64,000 nt of DNA from Pseudidiomarina aestuarii (GTDB taxonomy: Bacteria > Pseudomonadota > Gammaproteobacteria > Enterobacterales > Alteromonadaceae). The DNA is taken from the NCBI RefSeq assembly GCF_003987355.1, contig NZ_PIPR01000001.1:992001-1056000 (forward strand). The letters are read 5' to 3'. The notes under the pieces are model-generated. The model was not told where the DNA came from and ran no database searches. It saw only the letters and a program-made list of their open reading frames with translations. Shown piece after piece: positions 18,262 to 31,357 of this stretch (position 1 is its first letter; every line of letters starts with the position of its first letter). The translations under genes and the position numbers were made by a program.

Positions 18262-19605
18262 ATGAGTTCACGTCACGTAGAAGTAAATTTTGACGGTTTA
18301 GTGGGCCCTACCCACAATTATGCTGGGCTTTCTTACGGCAACGTAGCCTCACTCAGTAACGCCAAAGCGACATCAAGCCCTCGTTCCGCAGCCAAGCAAG
18401 GTCTCGCGAAAATGAAAGCATTGCATGATCTCGGTATGGTACAGGGTGTGCTGGCACCGCAAGAGCGTCCAGATACCCATGCACTGCGGCGGCTCGGATT
18501 TACCGGCAATGATGGCGAAGTGCTTGCTAAAGCGGCACAACAGGCTCCAGAAATTTTTCAGGCCGTATGCTCCGCATCCAGCATGTGGACTGCAAACGCG
18601 GCTACCGTCTCGCCGGGTGCAGATACTGCCAACGGCAAAGTACATTTTACCCCGGCCAATCTGACCAATAAATTCCACCGTTCGCTCGAGCCGCAAACCA
18701 GTGGACGAATTTTACAGTCCATGTTCGCGAACCCACGTTATTTTGAGCATCACACCCATTTACCCGATAACGAACATTTCGGTGACGAAGGTGCGGCGAA
18801 CCATACGCGACTGTGCAGTAGCTACGACAAAGCGGGAGTGGAAATTTTTACCTTCGGACGTTACGCATTTGACTCGAGCAAACCAGCGCCATCGCGTTAT
18901 CCAGCTCGGCAAACCTATGAAGCATCACAAGCCATTGCACGTTTACACGGACTCAGTGATGAGACCACTGTCTACATTCAGCAAAACCCAGCCGTGATCG
19001 ACCAAGGTGTATTCCATAATGACGTGATTGCGGTCGGCAACCAGAATGTGCTGTTCTATCATGAACAAGCATTTCTCGACACCGAGAAAAAACTACACGA
19101 AATCCAGCAAAAATTCGGTTCCGAGCCAGTCTATTTCATCGAAGTGAAAACGTCTGAAGTGTCGGTAGAAGATGCCGTACAGACCTATTTATTTAACACC
19201 CAGCTGATTACTTTACCGTCCGGTAAAATGGCGATTATTGCGCCAACTGAATGTCAAGAAAATGACAGCGTTGCCGATTATTTAGCGCAATTAGTTACCC
19301 GTGACACGCCCATCCAGCAAGTGCATTACATGGACGTGAAGCAAAGTATGCGGAACGGTGGTGGGCCAGCCTGTTTACGTTTGCGCGTAGCTCTGAATGA
19401 CACCGAATTGGCAGCGGTAAACCCTGCGGTTATCCTGACAGATACTCTGTTCAATCGGCTTAATCAATGGGTTGATAAACATTATCGGGATGAGTTGGCG
19501 GTGGCAGATCTAGCCGATCCGAATCTGTTGGATGAGTCGCGCACCGCACTGGACGAGTTGACTCAAATCCTCAAACTCGGCTCGGTCTATCCCTTCCAAC
19601 TCTAG
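18262..19605 (+). CDS. astB: N-succinylarginine dihydrolase AstB
   Basis: Second enzyme of the arginine succinyltransferase pathway: converts N2-succinylarginine to N2-succinylornithine, CO2 and ammonia. 447 residues, the same length as E. coli AstB. Start ATG 18262 with GGAG at 18252-18255; an in-frame TTG at 18244 is unlikely. The catalytic set is visible: Glu176 in [10 protein letters not shown], His252 in [11 protein letters not shown], Cys371 in [11 protein letters not shown]. No other ast gene is in the window. Its TAG stop abuts a heptad-repeat element. Confidence 0.96.
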   Translation: MSSRHVEVNFDGLVGPTHNYAGLSYGNVASLSNAKATSSPRSAAKQGLAKMKALHDLGMVQGVLAPQERPDTHALRRLGFTGNDGEVLAKAAQQAPEIFQAVCSASSMWTANAATVSPGADTANGKVHFTPANLTNKFHRSLEPQTSGRILQSMFANPRYFEHHTHLPDNEHFGDEGAANHTRLCSSYDKAGVEIFTFGRYAFDSSKPAPSRYPARQTYEASQAIARLHGLSDETTVYIQQNPAVIDQGVFHNDVIAVGNQNVLFYHEQAFLDTEKKLHEIQQKFGSEPVYFIEVKTSEVSVEDAVQTYLFNTQLITLPSGKMAIIAPTECQENDSVADYLAQLVTRDTPIQQVHYMDVKQSMRNGGGPACLRLRVALNDTELAAVNPAVILTDTLFNRLNQWVDKHYRDELAVADLADPNLLDESRTALDELTQILKLGSVYPFQL

Positions 19606-19744
19606 CTACTAGCTACTAGCTATTGGTTATTAGCTACTGGCTACTAGAAAACACAGATCTGTGCTCTTCTAGTAGCCAGTAACTAGTAGCAAATCACGCT
19701 TTTCGCTCTTATAGTAGCTAGTAACCAGTAGCAAATCACGCTTT
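19603..19744. repeat. Inverted heptad-array element, copy 1
   Basis: Left array of six heptads (19606-19647) of consensus YTAYTRG, a core with CAGATCTG (about 19648-19668), and a right array of three heptads CYARTAR (19669-19689). The right array is then partly duplicated: ATAGTAG, CTAGTAA, CCAGTAG (19711-19731), and each right array is followed by CAAATCACGCTTT (19690 and 19732). Left and right arrays are reverse complements, so the whole folds as a long imperfect hairpin. Fills the gap between the convergent astB and purF. The same core occurs at 60676 and 62979. Confidence 0.92.
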
Positions 19745-19751
19745 CGAATGG

Positions 19752-21269
19752 TCAGTCGTCGTCTTCGTTGTGCAGCTCTAGATTCGCATCTTCGCCTTGA
19801 TCCGATCCATTCCGAGCAACATCGTTGCGAGCAGCATCCAGTCGGTCGAGATACGACTGGTTGATATCACCGGTAATGTATTCGCCGCTAAAGACTGATG
19901 TTTCGAATCGCTCAACCGTAGGATTTTCTTTCTGAACCGCGCTAATTAGGTCATCAAGATCTTGATAAATTAATCCATCAGCTTTGATCAAATCATTGAT
20001 TTCCGACGCTTCACGACCGTGACCTATCAGCTCGTTCGCGCTTGGCATATCGATGCCATACACATTAGGGAAGCGAATTTCAGGCGCAGCAGATGCAAAA
20101 TAGACTTTCTTGGCACCGGCTTCTCGCGCCATTTCAATAATTTGTTCAGAGGTAGTACCACGCACAATCGAGTCATCGACTAGGAGCACATTTTTGCCTT
20201 TAAATTCGGCACCAATAGCATTCAGTTTACGCCGCACCGACTTCCGTCGCTGGGTTTGTCCCGGCATGATAAACGTGCGACCAATATAGCGGTTTTTCAC
20301 GAACCCCTGACGATAGGGTAAGCCCAGCACGTTCGCCATTTCCAATGCGATATCGCAACTGGTTTCGGGGATTGGAATGACGACATCAATATCCAAATGA
20401 CTGTAATCTCGCTTGATCTTCTCACCGAGCTTTTGTCCCATGTTCACGCGTGATGCATAGACTGAAATCTTGTCAATCGTCGAATCTGGACGCGCAAAGT
20501 AAACATACTCAAAAATACAGGGAACATGTTGCGGATTGTCAGCACACTGACGTGAAAAGAGCTCACCCTCATCAGAAATATAGATAGCCTCACCCGGTTC
20601 CACATCACGCACGAAGGTAAAACCAGTCCCATCAATAGCAACACTCTCTGACGCGACTATCCACTCGTTGCCTTGAGCGGTTTCGCGCTTGCCAAGTGCC
20701 AACGGACGAATCCCCCACGGGTCCCGGAACGCGACGACTCCGTGGCCAATGATCATAGCAACAACGGCATAAGCACCGCGGATCTGACGGTGCACACGCG
20801 ACACGGTTGCAAAAACATCATCAGCGGTCAGTTGCAAACTATGCTGTTGATACAACTCATGTGCAAAAATATTCAGTAAGACTTCTGAATCCGACGTGGT
20901 ATTGATGTGCCGACGTGCTTTGGCAAACAACTGCTCTTGCAGTTCTTGTGCGTTCGTTAAGTTACCGTTGTGCGCCATGGCAATACCAAAGGGCGAATTC
21001 ACATAAAACGGTTGCGCCTCAGCGGAGCTGGAGCTACCGGCCGTTGGGTAGCGAACATGCCCAATACCCACTCGACCTTGCAAACGATGCATATGCCGCG
21101 TGTGGAAAACATCACGAACTAAACCATTCGCCTTACGCAAACGCAATGTGTCTTGGTCTACGGTCATGATTCCCGCCGCGTCTTGGCCACGATGCTGGAG
21201 CATGGTTAAAGCGTCATACAACGCTTGATTGACTGGGTCTTTACCAACTATGCCTACAATGCCACACAT
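19752..21269 (-). CDS. purF: Amidophosphoribosyltransferase (purine biosynthesis step 1)
   Basis: Transfers ammonia from glutamine to PRPP. 505 residues. N-terminal Ntn-hydrolase domain with nucleophile Cys2 (MCGIVGIVG); the C-terminal phosphoribosyltransferase domain has the PRPP loop [14 protein letters not shown]. Last part is acidic ([14 protein letters not shown]). It lies 15 bases after cvpA in the usual cvpA-purF arrangement. Heptad-array copy 1 follows its stop. Confidence 0.98.
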   Translation of the reverse strand: MCGIVGIVGKDPVNQALYDALTMLQHRGQDAAGIMTVDQDTLRLRKANGLVRDVFHTRHMHRLQGRVGIGHVRYPTAGSSSSAEAQPFYVNSPFGIAMAHNGNLTNAQELQEQLFAKARRHINTTSDSEVLLNIFAHELYQQHSLQLTADDVFATVSRVHRQIRGAYAVVAMIIGHGVVAFRDPWGIRPLALGKRETAQGNEWIVASESVAIDGTGFTFVRDVEPGEAIYISDEGELFSRQCADNPQHVPCIFEYVYFARPDSTIDKISVYASRVNMGQKLGEKIKRDYSHLDIDVVIPIPETSCDIALEMANVLGLPYRQGFVKNRYIGRTFIMPGQTQRRKSVRRKLNAIGAEFKGKNVLLVDDSIVRGTTSEQIIEMAREAGAKKVYFASAAPEIRFPNVYGIDMPSANELIGHGREASEINDLIKADGLIYQDLDDLISAVQKENPTVERFETSVFSGEYITGDINQSYLDRLDAARNDVARNGSDQGEDANLELHNEDDD

Positions 21270-21284
21270 GCCAACACAACCTCA

Positions 21285-21776
21285 TTACACTTGTTTGGGA
21301 AGAAAACTGGACGATTGTTCAAGGTATTCAAAAAACCATTGAATAAAGATCCCAAAATGCGGGATCAGTACCGAATTCTGCCACCAGGTACTGCTGGCAA
21401 AACCAGTAAAGGAATCAAGGAAAAATAACAGCGCACTGACTATCAACACACCGCGCAGCGCACCAAACACGGCACCAAGCACGCGATCAGTTCCAGTCAG
21501 ACCGGTCGACTCGACCAGTTTACTCACCAAAAAATTGACGATGGAACCAACAATGAGAGTGGCGACAAATAACGCTAATATTGCTGCGCCATTACGCACG
21601 AGTTCATCTTCAATGCCGGTAAAATACACGGCTAAATCGAGGTAATACCAGCTGGCAATGAAAAAGGCTGCTATCCAGATAGCGAGAGACAGAGCTTCAC
21701 GAACAAACCCGCGAAACAGGCTGATCAACGTTGACAGTGCGATGACTGCGATGATGGCATAATCTATCCAGACCAT
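21285..21776 (-). CDS. cvpA: CvpA family membrane protein
   Basis: 163 residues with four hydrophobic segments ([78 protein letters not shown]). The first contains the [12 protein letters not shown] signature of CvpA. Inner-membrane protein needed for colicin V export in E. coli; general role poorly known. AGGAATG precedes the ATG. In an operon with purF downstream and dedD upstream. Confidence 0.93.
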   Translation of the reverse strand: MVWIDYAIIAVIALSTLISLFRGFVREALSLAIWIAAFFIASWYYLDLAVYFTGIEDELVRNGAAILALFVATLIVGSIVNFLVSKLVESTGLTGTDRVLGAVFGALRGVLIVSALLFFLDSFTGFASSTWWQNSVLIPHFGIFIQWFFEYLEQSSSFLPKQV

Positions 21777-21896
21777 AGGGAAGCATTCCTGAGGCTGTTA
21801 TGAAAACGCGCGCAGTGTACCAGAAAATTGGTCGCATTACGCTCCCTTTTTAAGCGCTTTTCATCAATCCTACTCAGCGCCCAAAGATGTCTCCAA

Positions 21897-22454
21897 CTAA
21901 GGCTGATAACGAATGACCTTACCAGAGAGATTCGTGAGTTCACGCAGTTCATCGAGTTGCGCAGTGAGTTCATTTTTGACAAGCCCAGGCCCGACTAACA
22001 GCTTATGCATGGCTCTGCCATTGCTTTGATAGGGCTCAATGTACGCTGGATAGCCGCGCTCTTTGAGTAATTGAACCGTGCGCTCGGCTGACTCTTGATT
22101 ACCGAGTACAGCAAGTTGAATAATCCAACCACCTTCCTGCAAATCAGCATCGGTCGGTGGCCTTGGTTTAGCTTGAACCGTTGAATCCGGATTCAATGCG
22201 GGTTCTTGCTCACCCAGTTCAACCGTTTCAATGGCTGGAATTTCAGTAAATGCTTCGTCTTCAACAGGCTCTGCTTGAGTTGGGATCTCAGCAACAGGCT
22301 GTTGCTCAACATCCACCTCAGGCTGCAGGGGCATTGCGACAAAAGCCTCGCGATCCTCCACAGGTTTACCATCGAGCAACTCGGGCAGAATGATCACTGC
22401 GAGAGCCAATAAAATAATACTGCCAACAATCCGGTTTTGCAGGGGCGAAGACAT
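21897..22454 (-). CDS. dedD: SPOR-domain cell-division protein DedD
   Basis: 185 residues: an N-terminal membrane anchor (RIVGSIILLALAVIILPEL), an acidic proline-rich spacer, and a C-terminal SPOR domain (GGWIIQLAVLGNQESAERTV ... VGPGLVKNELTAQLDEL). SPOR domains bind denuded septal peptidoglycan. Two bases separate it from folC, as in the conserved folC-dedD-cvpA-purF run. Confidence 0.92.
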   Translation of the reverse strand: MSSPLQNRIVGSIILLALAVIILPELLDGKPVEDREAFVAMPLQPEVDVEQQPVAEIPTQAEPVEDEAFTEIPAIETVELGEQEPALNPDSTVQAKPRPPTDADLQEGGWIIQLAVLGNQESAERTVQLLKERGYPAYIEPYQSNGRAMHKLLVGPGLVKNELTAQLDELRELTNLSGKVIRYQP

Positions 22455-22456
22455 GC

Positions 22457-23743
22457 TTACTCCGAAGTCGAAATACTAGCGACAGTGTAAAACGAGCCGC
22501 ACACCAATACCAGAGGTTGCTGCGACGAATGCTCCAGAGCCGCTGCGCAAGCCGCTTGCTGTGCTGCCTCGACCGAGGAAAATAGCTCAAACGCTTGAAC
22601 TGTCGGTGGCAACGCAGCAGCCAATTCACGCGCACTGGCTCCACGCGGCGGCCCTAAGTCGGCGCAAAACCAACGCGATACTGCAGGCTCCAGTGCCGCT
22701 AAAGTTCCCGCAATGTCTTTGTCCTTGAGCATCCCGATCACCGCGTACACAGGCCGTTGCTGTGCTGAATAGAAGCGTTGCACATGTGCACACAAAAATG
22801 CCGCAGCATGCGGGTTGTGCGCGACATCCAATAACTGTTCTGGTGGTCCAGCGAGCACCTGCAAACGCCCTGGCTCACGAGCGAGCGCGAGGCCTTCACG
22901 AATAGCTTCTGCGCTCACCGGCAAAGATAACGCCTCAATAGCAGCCAGAGCCGTTGCAGCATTGGGTAATGGTAACTGAGGCAAAGCTAATTGAGATAAT
23001 TGTGTGTGAACGCCCTGAAAGCTCCAGGATTGCGCATCAGCAGCCACTTTATAAAAGAACTGTTGGTTCACTCGACGGAGTTGCACCTGATTTTGCCGAC
23101 AGTAATCGAGCGCTACCTCTGGAAAGTCAGGTTCGCCGCAGATAGCGACGCGGTGGGGACGAAAAATACCCGATTTTTCAACCGCAATACCATCCCGATC
23201 GGATCCCAGAAAGCCGATATGATCGATACCCACAGACGTGAGCACAGGTACGTCTGCATCAATGATATTGACGGCGTCAAGGCGCCCTCCTAGCCCGACT
23301 TCAAGGATCCACACATCGACTTGAGCGCGCTGCAACAGCCACAGCGCTGCTAAGGTGCCAAACTCAAAGTAGGTTAAAGATGTGGTACCCCGCACAGCCT
23401 CAATCGCTTGAAACGCAGCGACATGATCAGCGTTCGATAACCACTCACCATCAACCCGAACTCGCTCACGATACTCGTGGATGTGCGGCGAAATGTAAAC
23501 GCCCGTGCGGTAGCCTTGGCAGCGTAGAATAGTCTCGATGTAACGAACCGTGGAGCCTTTACCATTGGTACCTGCCACGGTGACAACCGGCGGCTGATTC
23601 TGGTCGAGGTTGAGCTTATTGGCGACCTGTCGAATCCGGTCCAGCCCCATATCAATAGCTGTCGGATGCAAGGCCTCCAAATAAGACAGCCAGGCATCAA
23701 GCCCAGCTGCTGTAGAAGGTGGAGTCACTGGTGAAGACGACAC
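22457..23743 (-). CDS. folC: Folylpolyglutamate/dihydrofolate synthase FolC
   Basis: ATP-dependent addition of glutamate to dihydropteroate and to tetrahydrofolates. 428 residues. P-loop GTNGKGST at 58-65; Mur-ligase middle domain (EVGLGGRLDAVNI); C-terminal domain with LLDVAHNPHA. Eight bases after accD. Together with folD it gives two one-carbon genes in the window. Confidence 0.97.
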   Translation of the reverse strand: MSSSPVTPPSTAAGLDAWLSYLEALHPTAIDMGLDRIRQVANKLNLDQNQPPVVTVAGTNGKGSTVRYIETILRCQGYRTGVYISPHIHEYRERVRVDGEWLSNADHVAAFQAIEAVRGTTSLTYFEFGTLAALWLLQRAQVDVWILEVGLGGRLDAVNIIDADVPVLTSVGIDHIGFLGSDRDGIAVEKSGIFRPHRVAICGEPDFPEVALDYCRQNQVQLRRVNQQFFYKVAADAQSWSFQGVHTQLSQLALPQLPLPNAATALAAIEALSLPVSAEAIREGLALAREPGRLQVLAGPPEQLLDVAHNPHAAAFLCAHVQRFYSAQQRPVYAVIGMLKDKDIAGTLAALEPAVSRWFCADLGPPRGASARELAAALPPTVQAFELFSSVEAAQQAACAAALEHSSQQPLVLVCGSFYTVASISTSE

Positions 23744-23751
23744 AAGTCTCC

Positions 23752-24615
23752 TTAAATTTCGTCAGCGACTGCCGGAAGTTTCTGGAATTTAGCTAACAAC
23801 GCGCAGATTTTATTTCGCATCTGACGACGGTCTACAATCATGTCGACGGCGCCATGCTCCACTAAAAACTCCGCTCGTTGGAAACCTTCAGGCAGTGTTT
23901 CTCGGACGGTTTGTTCAATGACGCGGGGGCCAGCGAAACCGATCAAAGCCTTAGGCTCGGCAATATTTAAGTCACCCAGCATAGCTAAACTCGCGGATAC
24001 ACCGCCCATAGTCGGATCAGTAAGCACTGAGATAAACGGTAAGCCTTCTTCGCTCATGCGCGCTAACGCCGCTGACGTTTTAGCCATTTGCATCAATGAC
24101 AACAAGGCTTCTTGCATCCGCGCACCGCCCGACGCAGAGAAGCACACCAATGGTAGCTTTTCGCGCAAACAGACTTCGGCGGCTTTCACGAATCGAGCAC
24201 CCACCACCGAAGCCATGGATCCGCCCATAAATTCGAATTCGAATGCTACTGCGACAATAGGCATACCTTTCAGCTTACCTTTGCCAGCAATCAGTGCATC
24301 TTTCTCGCCGGTCGCCTTTTGCGCCGCTGAGATACGATCTTTGTACTTTTTCGAATCGCGAAACTTGAGAATGTCTTGCGGCTCGAGTTCGGCCCCAATT
24401 TCAGTCATGGTATCGGTGTCGAAAAATGCCTCAAGGCGACGGCGGCCACCAATGCGCATGTGATGATCACATTTCGGGCACACATTCAAACTGCGCTCTA
24501 AGTCGGCGCCATATAAAATGGCGTCACAACTGGTGCATTTCGACCACACACCCTCAGGAATGTTACGACGCTTACCGCTCTTCGGTTTCGCGAGAATACG
24601 CTCAATCCAGCTCAT
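23752..24615 (-). CDS. accD: Acetyl-CoA carboxylase carboxyltransferase subunit beta
   Basis: Zinc-bearing beta subunit of the carboxyltransferase that makes malonyl-CoA with AccA. 287 residues. Zinc ribbon Cys27-x2-Cys30...Cys46-x2-Cys49 and the crotonase-fold core with [19 protein letters not shown] and [16 protein letters not shown]. Start ATG 24615. Conserved truA-accD-folC order. Confidence 0.98.
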   Translation of the reverse strand: MSWIERILAKPKSGKRRNIPEGVWSKCTSCDAILYGADLERSLNVCPKCDHHMRIGGRRRLEAFFDTDTMTEIGAELEPQDILKFRDSKKYKDRISAAQKATGEKDALIAGKGKLKGMPIVAVAFEFEFMGGSMASVVGARFVKAAEVCLREKLPLVCFSASGGARMQEALLSLMQMAKTSAALARMSEEGLPFISVLTDPTMGGVSASLAMLGDLNIAEPKALIGFAGPRVIEQTVRETLPEGFQRAEFLVEHGAVDMIVDRRQMRNKICALLAKFQKLPAVADEI

Positions 24616-24734
24616 ATGATTCCGTTGTTATCGTTAACTATGACGATGATTTGTTTGTTTCAGTGACCTTATTAAAGCACATCCGCTCCAATGAGTGCAG
24701 TAAAAAGTGGTCTAAGCACTCGGCGACACAGCCG

Positions 24735-25577
24735 CTACTCATGACCGGGATGATAGTCCGGCAACCATAACGGCCCCGGGGGTAGTTGCGGCAGACCAAA
24801 CTCAGAAGGATAGTCGACTTGCACTAAATAAAGACCATTTGGCTTTGCCGTCGCTGCCGCGAGATTACGGTCCCGTGCAGCTAATAATTCAGCAACCCAC
24901 GACTCAGACTGAGCACCGACACCCACTTCAATGAGGCTACCCACTATATTCCGCACCATATGATGGAGGAACGCATTCGCAGCAATATCGACGACAACAA
25001 AGTCGCCATGACGGCGCACATCTATGTGAGTGACGCAGCGAAACGATGTGGTGCTTTGACACTGAGCGGCGCGAAAGGAAGTAAAGTCATTTTCGCCGAG
25101 CAGGCCTTGCGCAGCGCGATGCATAGCTGCCGCGTTCAGCGGTTGATGATAATGGCTGAGGCCATACTGCAAGAATCCAGGACGTAAGCGCATGTTGGCG
25201 ATGATATAGCGGTAACGACGCCCAGTAGCGCTGAAGCGCGCATTGAAATCGGCAGGAACCACCTGCGCCCAACGCACGGCGACACTGGCTGGTAGGTTGC
25301 TATTTACACCCATAGTCCAGGCGGCGATAGTTCGCAGTTCTGGGGTATCGAAGTGAATCACCTGGCCGGTCGCATGAACACCCGCATCGGTACGCCCAGC
25401 ACAAGTCACCTCGATGGGACTATTGGCAACTTGACTCAACGCGCGTTCGAGCACTTCTTGCACACAAACCACTTCGCGCTGACGCTGCCAGCCATAAAAC
25501 TGGCTGCCATCATATTCCACACCCAATGCAATTCGCGTCAACGCACTGGCATTTAAATCTTGTTCAACATCCGTCAT
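24735..25577 (-). CDS. truA: tRNA pseudouridine(38-40) synthase
   Basis: Isomerises uridines 38, 39 and 40 in the anticodon arm. 280 residues, slightly long at the N-terminus ([14 protein letters not shown] before the conserved [10 protein letters not shown]). Catalytic Asp64 in [30 protein letters not shown] is typical of TruA. 21 bases after fimV. Confidence 0.97.
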   Translation of the reverse strand: MTDVEQDLNASALTRIALGVEYDGSQFYGWQRQREVVCVQEVLERALSQVANSPIEVTCAGRTDAGVHATGQVIHFDTPELRTIAAWTMGVNSNLPASVAVRWAQVVPADFNARFSATGRRYRYIIANMRLRPGFLQYGLSHYHQPLNAAAMHRAAQGLLGENDFTSFRAAQCQSTTSFRCVTHIDVRRHGDFVVVDIAANAFLHHMVRNIVGSLIEVGVGAQSESWVAELLAARDRNLAAATAKPNGLYLVQVDYPSEFGLPQLPPGPLWLPDYHPGHE

Positions 25578-25598
25578 GAGTACTGCACTTATCTCAAT

Positions 25599-27620
<2,022 letters not shown>

Positions 27621-27669
27621 TGCGAGTAATCCTTGTTCAAATGACGACTATTTGAATCATAATAGTGAG

Positions 27670-28686
27670 TTATAGATATTCTTTTATCAAATGTTCGGCT
27701 ATTTGAATACTATTGGTTGCTGCACCTTTACGAATGTTGTCACTCACCACCCATAAGTTTAGTCCTTGTGGATGCGAAATATCATTTCGCACACGCCCGA
27801 CGAATACCTCGTCATGACCCGCAGCATTCCCTACTTGGGTGGGGAAGTCTTCTCGCGCATCCATCAACACCACACCAGGAGCATTTCTGAGTAACTCTTT
27901 GGCTTGTTCAGCATCAATCGGTTGCAGGGTTTCAATATGAATCGCTTCAGCGTGACCAAAGAATACCGGTACCCTTACTGCTGTTGCATTCACTCGCACC
28001 GAGCTGTCACCCAAAATCTTTTGCGTTTCCCACACCATCTTCATCTCTTCTTTGGTGTAGTCGTTATCCATGAATACATCAATTTGTGGAATACAATTAA
28101 ACGCGATTTGACGGCTGAATGTTTCTTGCTCAACCGGACGGCCATTCAACAGCGCAGCGGTTTGTTTTGCCAGTTCATCCATAGCCTCTTTGCCCGCACC
28201 AGAAACCGATTGATAAGTCGCTACATTAATTCGCTCAATACCCACGGCATCATAAATAGGCTTCAACGCCACCAACATTTGAATCGTTGAGCAGTTTGGG
28301 TTGGCAATGATGTTGCGATTGCGGAAGTCAGCCAACGTATGACCATTGACTTCCGGTACCACCAAAGGAATCTCAGGTTCGTAGCGAAACTCCGACGTGT
28401 TATCAATCACAATACAGCCGGCGTCTGCTGCGCGTGGAGCGTAGATCCGTGAGATTGAACCACCTGCAGAGAAAAAGCCGATTTCGACTTGGCTCCAATC
28501 AAAGGTTTCAGCATCTAAAACTGTGACGTCTTCGCCTCGAAATGACACTGTCGCGCCAGCTGAACGACTGCTGGCTAATGGGAACAATTGTCCAACGGGA
28601 AAATCCCGTGCTTCGAGAATTTCAATCATCTGCTGGCCCACTAACCCAGTGGCACCAAGAACGGCTACAGAATAAGCACGTGACAT
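27670..28686 (-). CDS. asd: Aspartate-semialdehyde dehydrogenase
   Basis: Reduces aspartyl phosphate to aspartate semialdehyde for Lys, Met, Thr and diaminopimelate. 338 residues from ATG 28686 (AGGA upstream; a longer upstream frame runs into pdxB). NADP motif VAVLGATGLVGQQM; catalytic Cys132 in NPNCSTIQ; YQSVSGAGKEAM; His in FFGHAEAIHIE. Two bases from pdxB, so probably co-transcribed. Confidence 0.96.
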   Translation of the reverse strand: MSRAYSVAVLGATGLVGQQMIEILEARDFPVGQLFPLASSRSAGATVSFRGEDVTVLDAETFDWSQVEIGFFSAGGSISRIYAPRAADAGCIVIDNTSEFRYEPEIPLVVPEVNGHTLADFRNRNIIANPNCSTIQMLVALKPIYDAVGIERINVATYQSVSGAGKEAMDELAKQTAALLNGRPVEQETFSRQIAFNCIPQIDVFMDNDYTKEEMKMVWETQKILGDSSVRVNATAVRVPVFFGHAEAIHIETLQPIDAEQAKELLRNAPGVVLMDAREDFPTQVGNAAGHDEVFVGRVRNDISHPQGLNLWVVSDNIRKGAATNSIQIAEHLIKEYL

Positions 28687-28688
28687 TT

Positions 28689-29867
28689 TTAGCTTCCTTT
28701 TAACAGACGCAACCGCTGGGGCCAATTGCCCTCGAGCTGCCATGCAGCTGGCTGCAGTTGTAGAGTTGAGAGTTCTGCGCGCGCGGGATAATGACGGCGC
28801 AATGCATCAAATTCGCTGGCAGTTGCCGGCGCTTGTCGCAGCCGCTCGTCATCAGCGCGTATATCATAAATGGACAACACCCAGGATGCCAGTTCTACCG
28901 CGCTCGGCGCGCGCTCGGCATGGATTACCGGAGGCTTTGGCAAGTCAGCCATTGCGCCGAGTAACTGCGCCAAATCAGGGAATGCCACTGTCCAGCCAGC
29001 CCACTGCGTGAACAACTGAAAAAGTTGTAACGTGCCACCCACCTTTCCCGCGACGCTATGCCCAGCAATATGGGGCGTCGCAAAAGTAAGGTAAGGGAGC
29101 AAATCAGCTGCGATGATTGGCTCATGCTCCCACACATCGAGAATCACGCGCAATTGCTGCTCACGCGCTTTGGCTGCGCGCAAGCCAGCTTCACTGACCA
29201 CAGGGCCGCGGCTGGCATTAATCAGAATAGTGTCATCGGCAAGACTTAACAGCGTGGTCTCATCAAAGAGGCCAACGGTAGGATAGAGCCCATCGGCAAT
29301 CAGCGGCACATGAATGCTGATGACATCAGCATCCACAACGCGTTGCCAGTCTGCATGAACCGGCACCGGATGCTCGGTAAAGGCTGCCGCGATCGGAGGA
29401 TCGTAATAACTCACGTGGTAGCCAAAAGCTCGCAAGCGGGAACCTGCAGCCCGCCCAGTGTGTCCGGCACCCACAATAGCCGCCATTTTGCGACCGCTGC
29501 GACTGGGTAAATGCCCCAAATGCTCGGTCAATGCGGCTATAGCACTGGCGACATAGTCGCCTACAGCTTGCGCATTCACCCCCGGGGTTGAGTGAAAGCA
29601 GATGCCACGCGCTTGCACAGCATCCGTATCCACATGCTCCGTGCCAATAGTAGCGGTACCTAACCAACGCAACTGCGGAGCTTGATCGAGCAAGGTTTGG
29701 TCCACTCGCGTGATCGAGCGAATCAATAATACTTCAGCCACGGCCAACTGCGCCGCATTCGGTTGGCGACCTTGAAATGTATCGAATTCGACCGCGTATC
29801 CCGCTGCTTGGCACAAACTCGCTAATTTCTCCACCAAAGGCATGGATGCATCTGCAAGAATCCGCAT
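28689..29867 (-). CDS. pdxB: Erythronate-4-phosphate dehydrogenase (pyridoxal phosphate pathway)
   Basis: Oxidises 4-phosphoerythronate in DXP-dependent vitamin B6 synthesis. 392 residues. Substrate-domain start MRILADASMPLVEKL; NAD motif AAIVGAGHTGRAAGSRL; catalytic set in LINASRGPVVSE, DVWEHEP and TPHIAGHSVAGK; PdxB-specific C-terminal dimerisation domain follows. Its product feeds PLP enzymes such as the cysteine desulfurase fusion at 60753-62864. Confidence 0.95.
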   Translation of the reverse strand: MRILADASMPLVEKLASLCQAAGYAVEFDTFQGRQPNAAQLAVAEVLLIRSITRVDQTLLDQAPQLRWLGTATIGTEHVDTDAVQARGICFHSTPGVNAQAVGDYVASAIAALTEHLGHLPSRSGRKMAAIVGAGHTGRAAGSRLRAFGYHVSYYDPPIAAAFTEHPVPVHADWQRVVDADVISIHVPLIADGLYPTVGLFDETTLLSLADDTILINASRGPVVSEAGLRAAKAREQQLRVILDVWEHEPIIAADLLPYLTFATPHIAGHSVAGKVGGTLQLFQLFTQWAGWTVAFPDLAQLLGAMADLPKPPVIHAERAPSAVELASWVLSIYDIRADDERLRQAPATASEFDALRRHYPARAELSTLQLQPAAWQLEGNWPQRLRLLKGS

Positions 29868-29922
29868 AGAAACTCCTTTCTAGCAATCGACTATGGGTCG
29901 TTTTACTGCCGCTACCATAACA

Positions 29923-29950
29923 AAAAAGGTGCGCCGCGGCGCACCTTTTT
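29923..29950 (-). terminator. Rho-independent terminator of fabB
   Basis: A perfect 28-base palindrome (14-base arms with the half AAAAAGGTGCGCCG) directly downstream of fabB. A- and T-runs on both ends make it usable from either strand. It separates fabB from pdxB. Confidence 0.9.
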
Positions 29951-29991
29951 CATCGATAAATCCTACTGTTGTCGTAACCTAAAGCTCGCGC

Positions 29992-31206
29992 TTAAGACTC
30001 GTAACGACGCATGACTAAGGTTGCATTCGTACCACCGAAACCAAAGCTATTCGACATGACTGTCGTGAGCTTCGCTGCAGTTGGTTCACGAACAATGTTC
30101 ATGCCCTCTGCGGCTGGATCGAGATTCTCGATATTGATAGAGGGTGCAATAAAGTCATGGTTTAACATCAATAACGAATAAATCGCCTCATGCACACCAG
30201 CAGCGCCGAGTGAATGCCCAGTCATTGCTTTCGTAGCACTCATATGCGGCGTATTATCACCAAACACAGCGCGAATGGCTTCGAGTTCTTTGACATCACC
30301 AACCGGTGTACTGGTACCGTGTGTGTTCAAGTAGTCAATGGGCGTATCCACTGTGCTCATTGCCATTTCCATACAACGAATCGCGCCCTCACCCGACGGG
30401 GCAACCATATCGTAACCATCGGAAGTCGCACCGTAGCCAACAATCTCACCATAAATGGTCGCACCACGTGCTAGGGCAGCTTCTAATTCTTCGATGACCA
30501 AAATGCCACCGCCACCTGCTGGAATAAATCCATCACGATCCGCATCATACGTACGCGAGGCTTTGGTTGGGGTGTCATTGTATTTGGTACTCAAGGCACC
30601 CATGGCATCGAACTCCATGCCGAGGGTCCAATGTAACTCTTCACCTCCACCAGCGAACACGCGGTCTTGCTTGCCAAATTGAATCAATTCAAGTGCGTGG
30701 CCAATACAATGGGCAGAGGTTGCGCAAGCAGAACTAATGGAATAGTTCACACCCTTAATTTTGAATGGCGTAGCCAAACAGGCCGACGTCGTAGACGCCA
30801 TGCAGCGCGGAACCATATATGGACCGACTCGCTTCACACCTTTTTCGCGAAGCGTGTCTGCAGCAGCAACCTGCTGTTCGCCGGAGGCGCCACCAGACCC
30901 CACAACAAGTCCTGTACGTGGATTCGATACTTGCTCTTCGCTCAGACCTGCATCTTCAATCGCTTGCGCCATTGCCATGTAGGCATAGGCCGCTGAATTG
31001 CCCATAAAGCGCAGTGCTTTACGGTCAATATGATCTGCTGGGTTCGCGCGCACTGGTGCCCACACCTGACAGCGGAGACCCATGTCTGCAAATTCTTGAG
31101 AGAACTCGAGTCCTGACTTGCCGTGTTTGAGCGAGTCCAGAACTTCCTCTTTATTTAAGCCGATACTCGACACGATGCCGATTCCGGTGATCACTGCTCT
31201 TCTCAT
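29992..31206 (-). CDS. fabB: Beta-ketoacyl-ACP synthase I
   Basis: Condensing enzyme of type II fatty acid synthesis, needed for unsaturated fatty acids. 404 residues. Active-site Cys161 in [11 protein letters not shown]; catalytic histidines in [11 protein letters not shown] and [15 protein letters not shown]-terminal [12 protein letters not shown]. Divergent from mnmC across 151 bases. A weak FadR-like stretch (AGTGGTCTGC, 31261-31270) lies about 55 bases upstream; in E. coli FadR activates fabB, but the match here is poor. Confidence 0.98.
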   Translation of the reverse strand: MRRAVITGIGIVSSIGLNKEEVLDSLKHGKSGLEFSQEFADMGLRCQVWAPVRANPADHIDRKALRFMGNSAAYAYMAMAQAIEDAGLSEEQVSNPRTGLVVGSGGASGEQQVAAADTLREKGVKRVGPYMVPRCMASTTSACLATPFKIKGVNYSISSACATSAHCIGHALELIQFGKQDRVFAGGGEELHWTLGMEFDAMGALSTKYNDTPTKASRTYDADRDGFIPAGGGGILVIEELEAALARGATIYGEIVGYGATSDGYDMVAPSGEGAIRCMEMAMSTVDTPIDYLNTHGTSTPVGDVKELEAIRAVFGDNTPHMSATKAMTGHSLGAAGVHEAIYSLLMLNHDFIAPSINIENLDPAAEGMNIVREPTAAKLTTVMSNSFGFGGTNATLVMRRYES

Positions 31207-31357
31207 TCTGATTTCCTGTCTTGCTGAGCGCCTGTGTATGGTAGCTCAGTTCTGTATTAAAGTGGTCTGCTTTCCGCTTTTTACACTATTTTTGTGACGA
31301 TTATTGATACACTAGCGCGTATTCTTCTGGTTGTTCTAGTATGAGCTTATCATCAAC

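Noticed and set aside
23840-24463. Long open frame (207 codons) antisense to accD
   Set aside because: Shadow of the accD codon pattern; no start signal and no recognisable domain.
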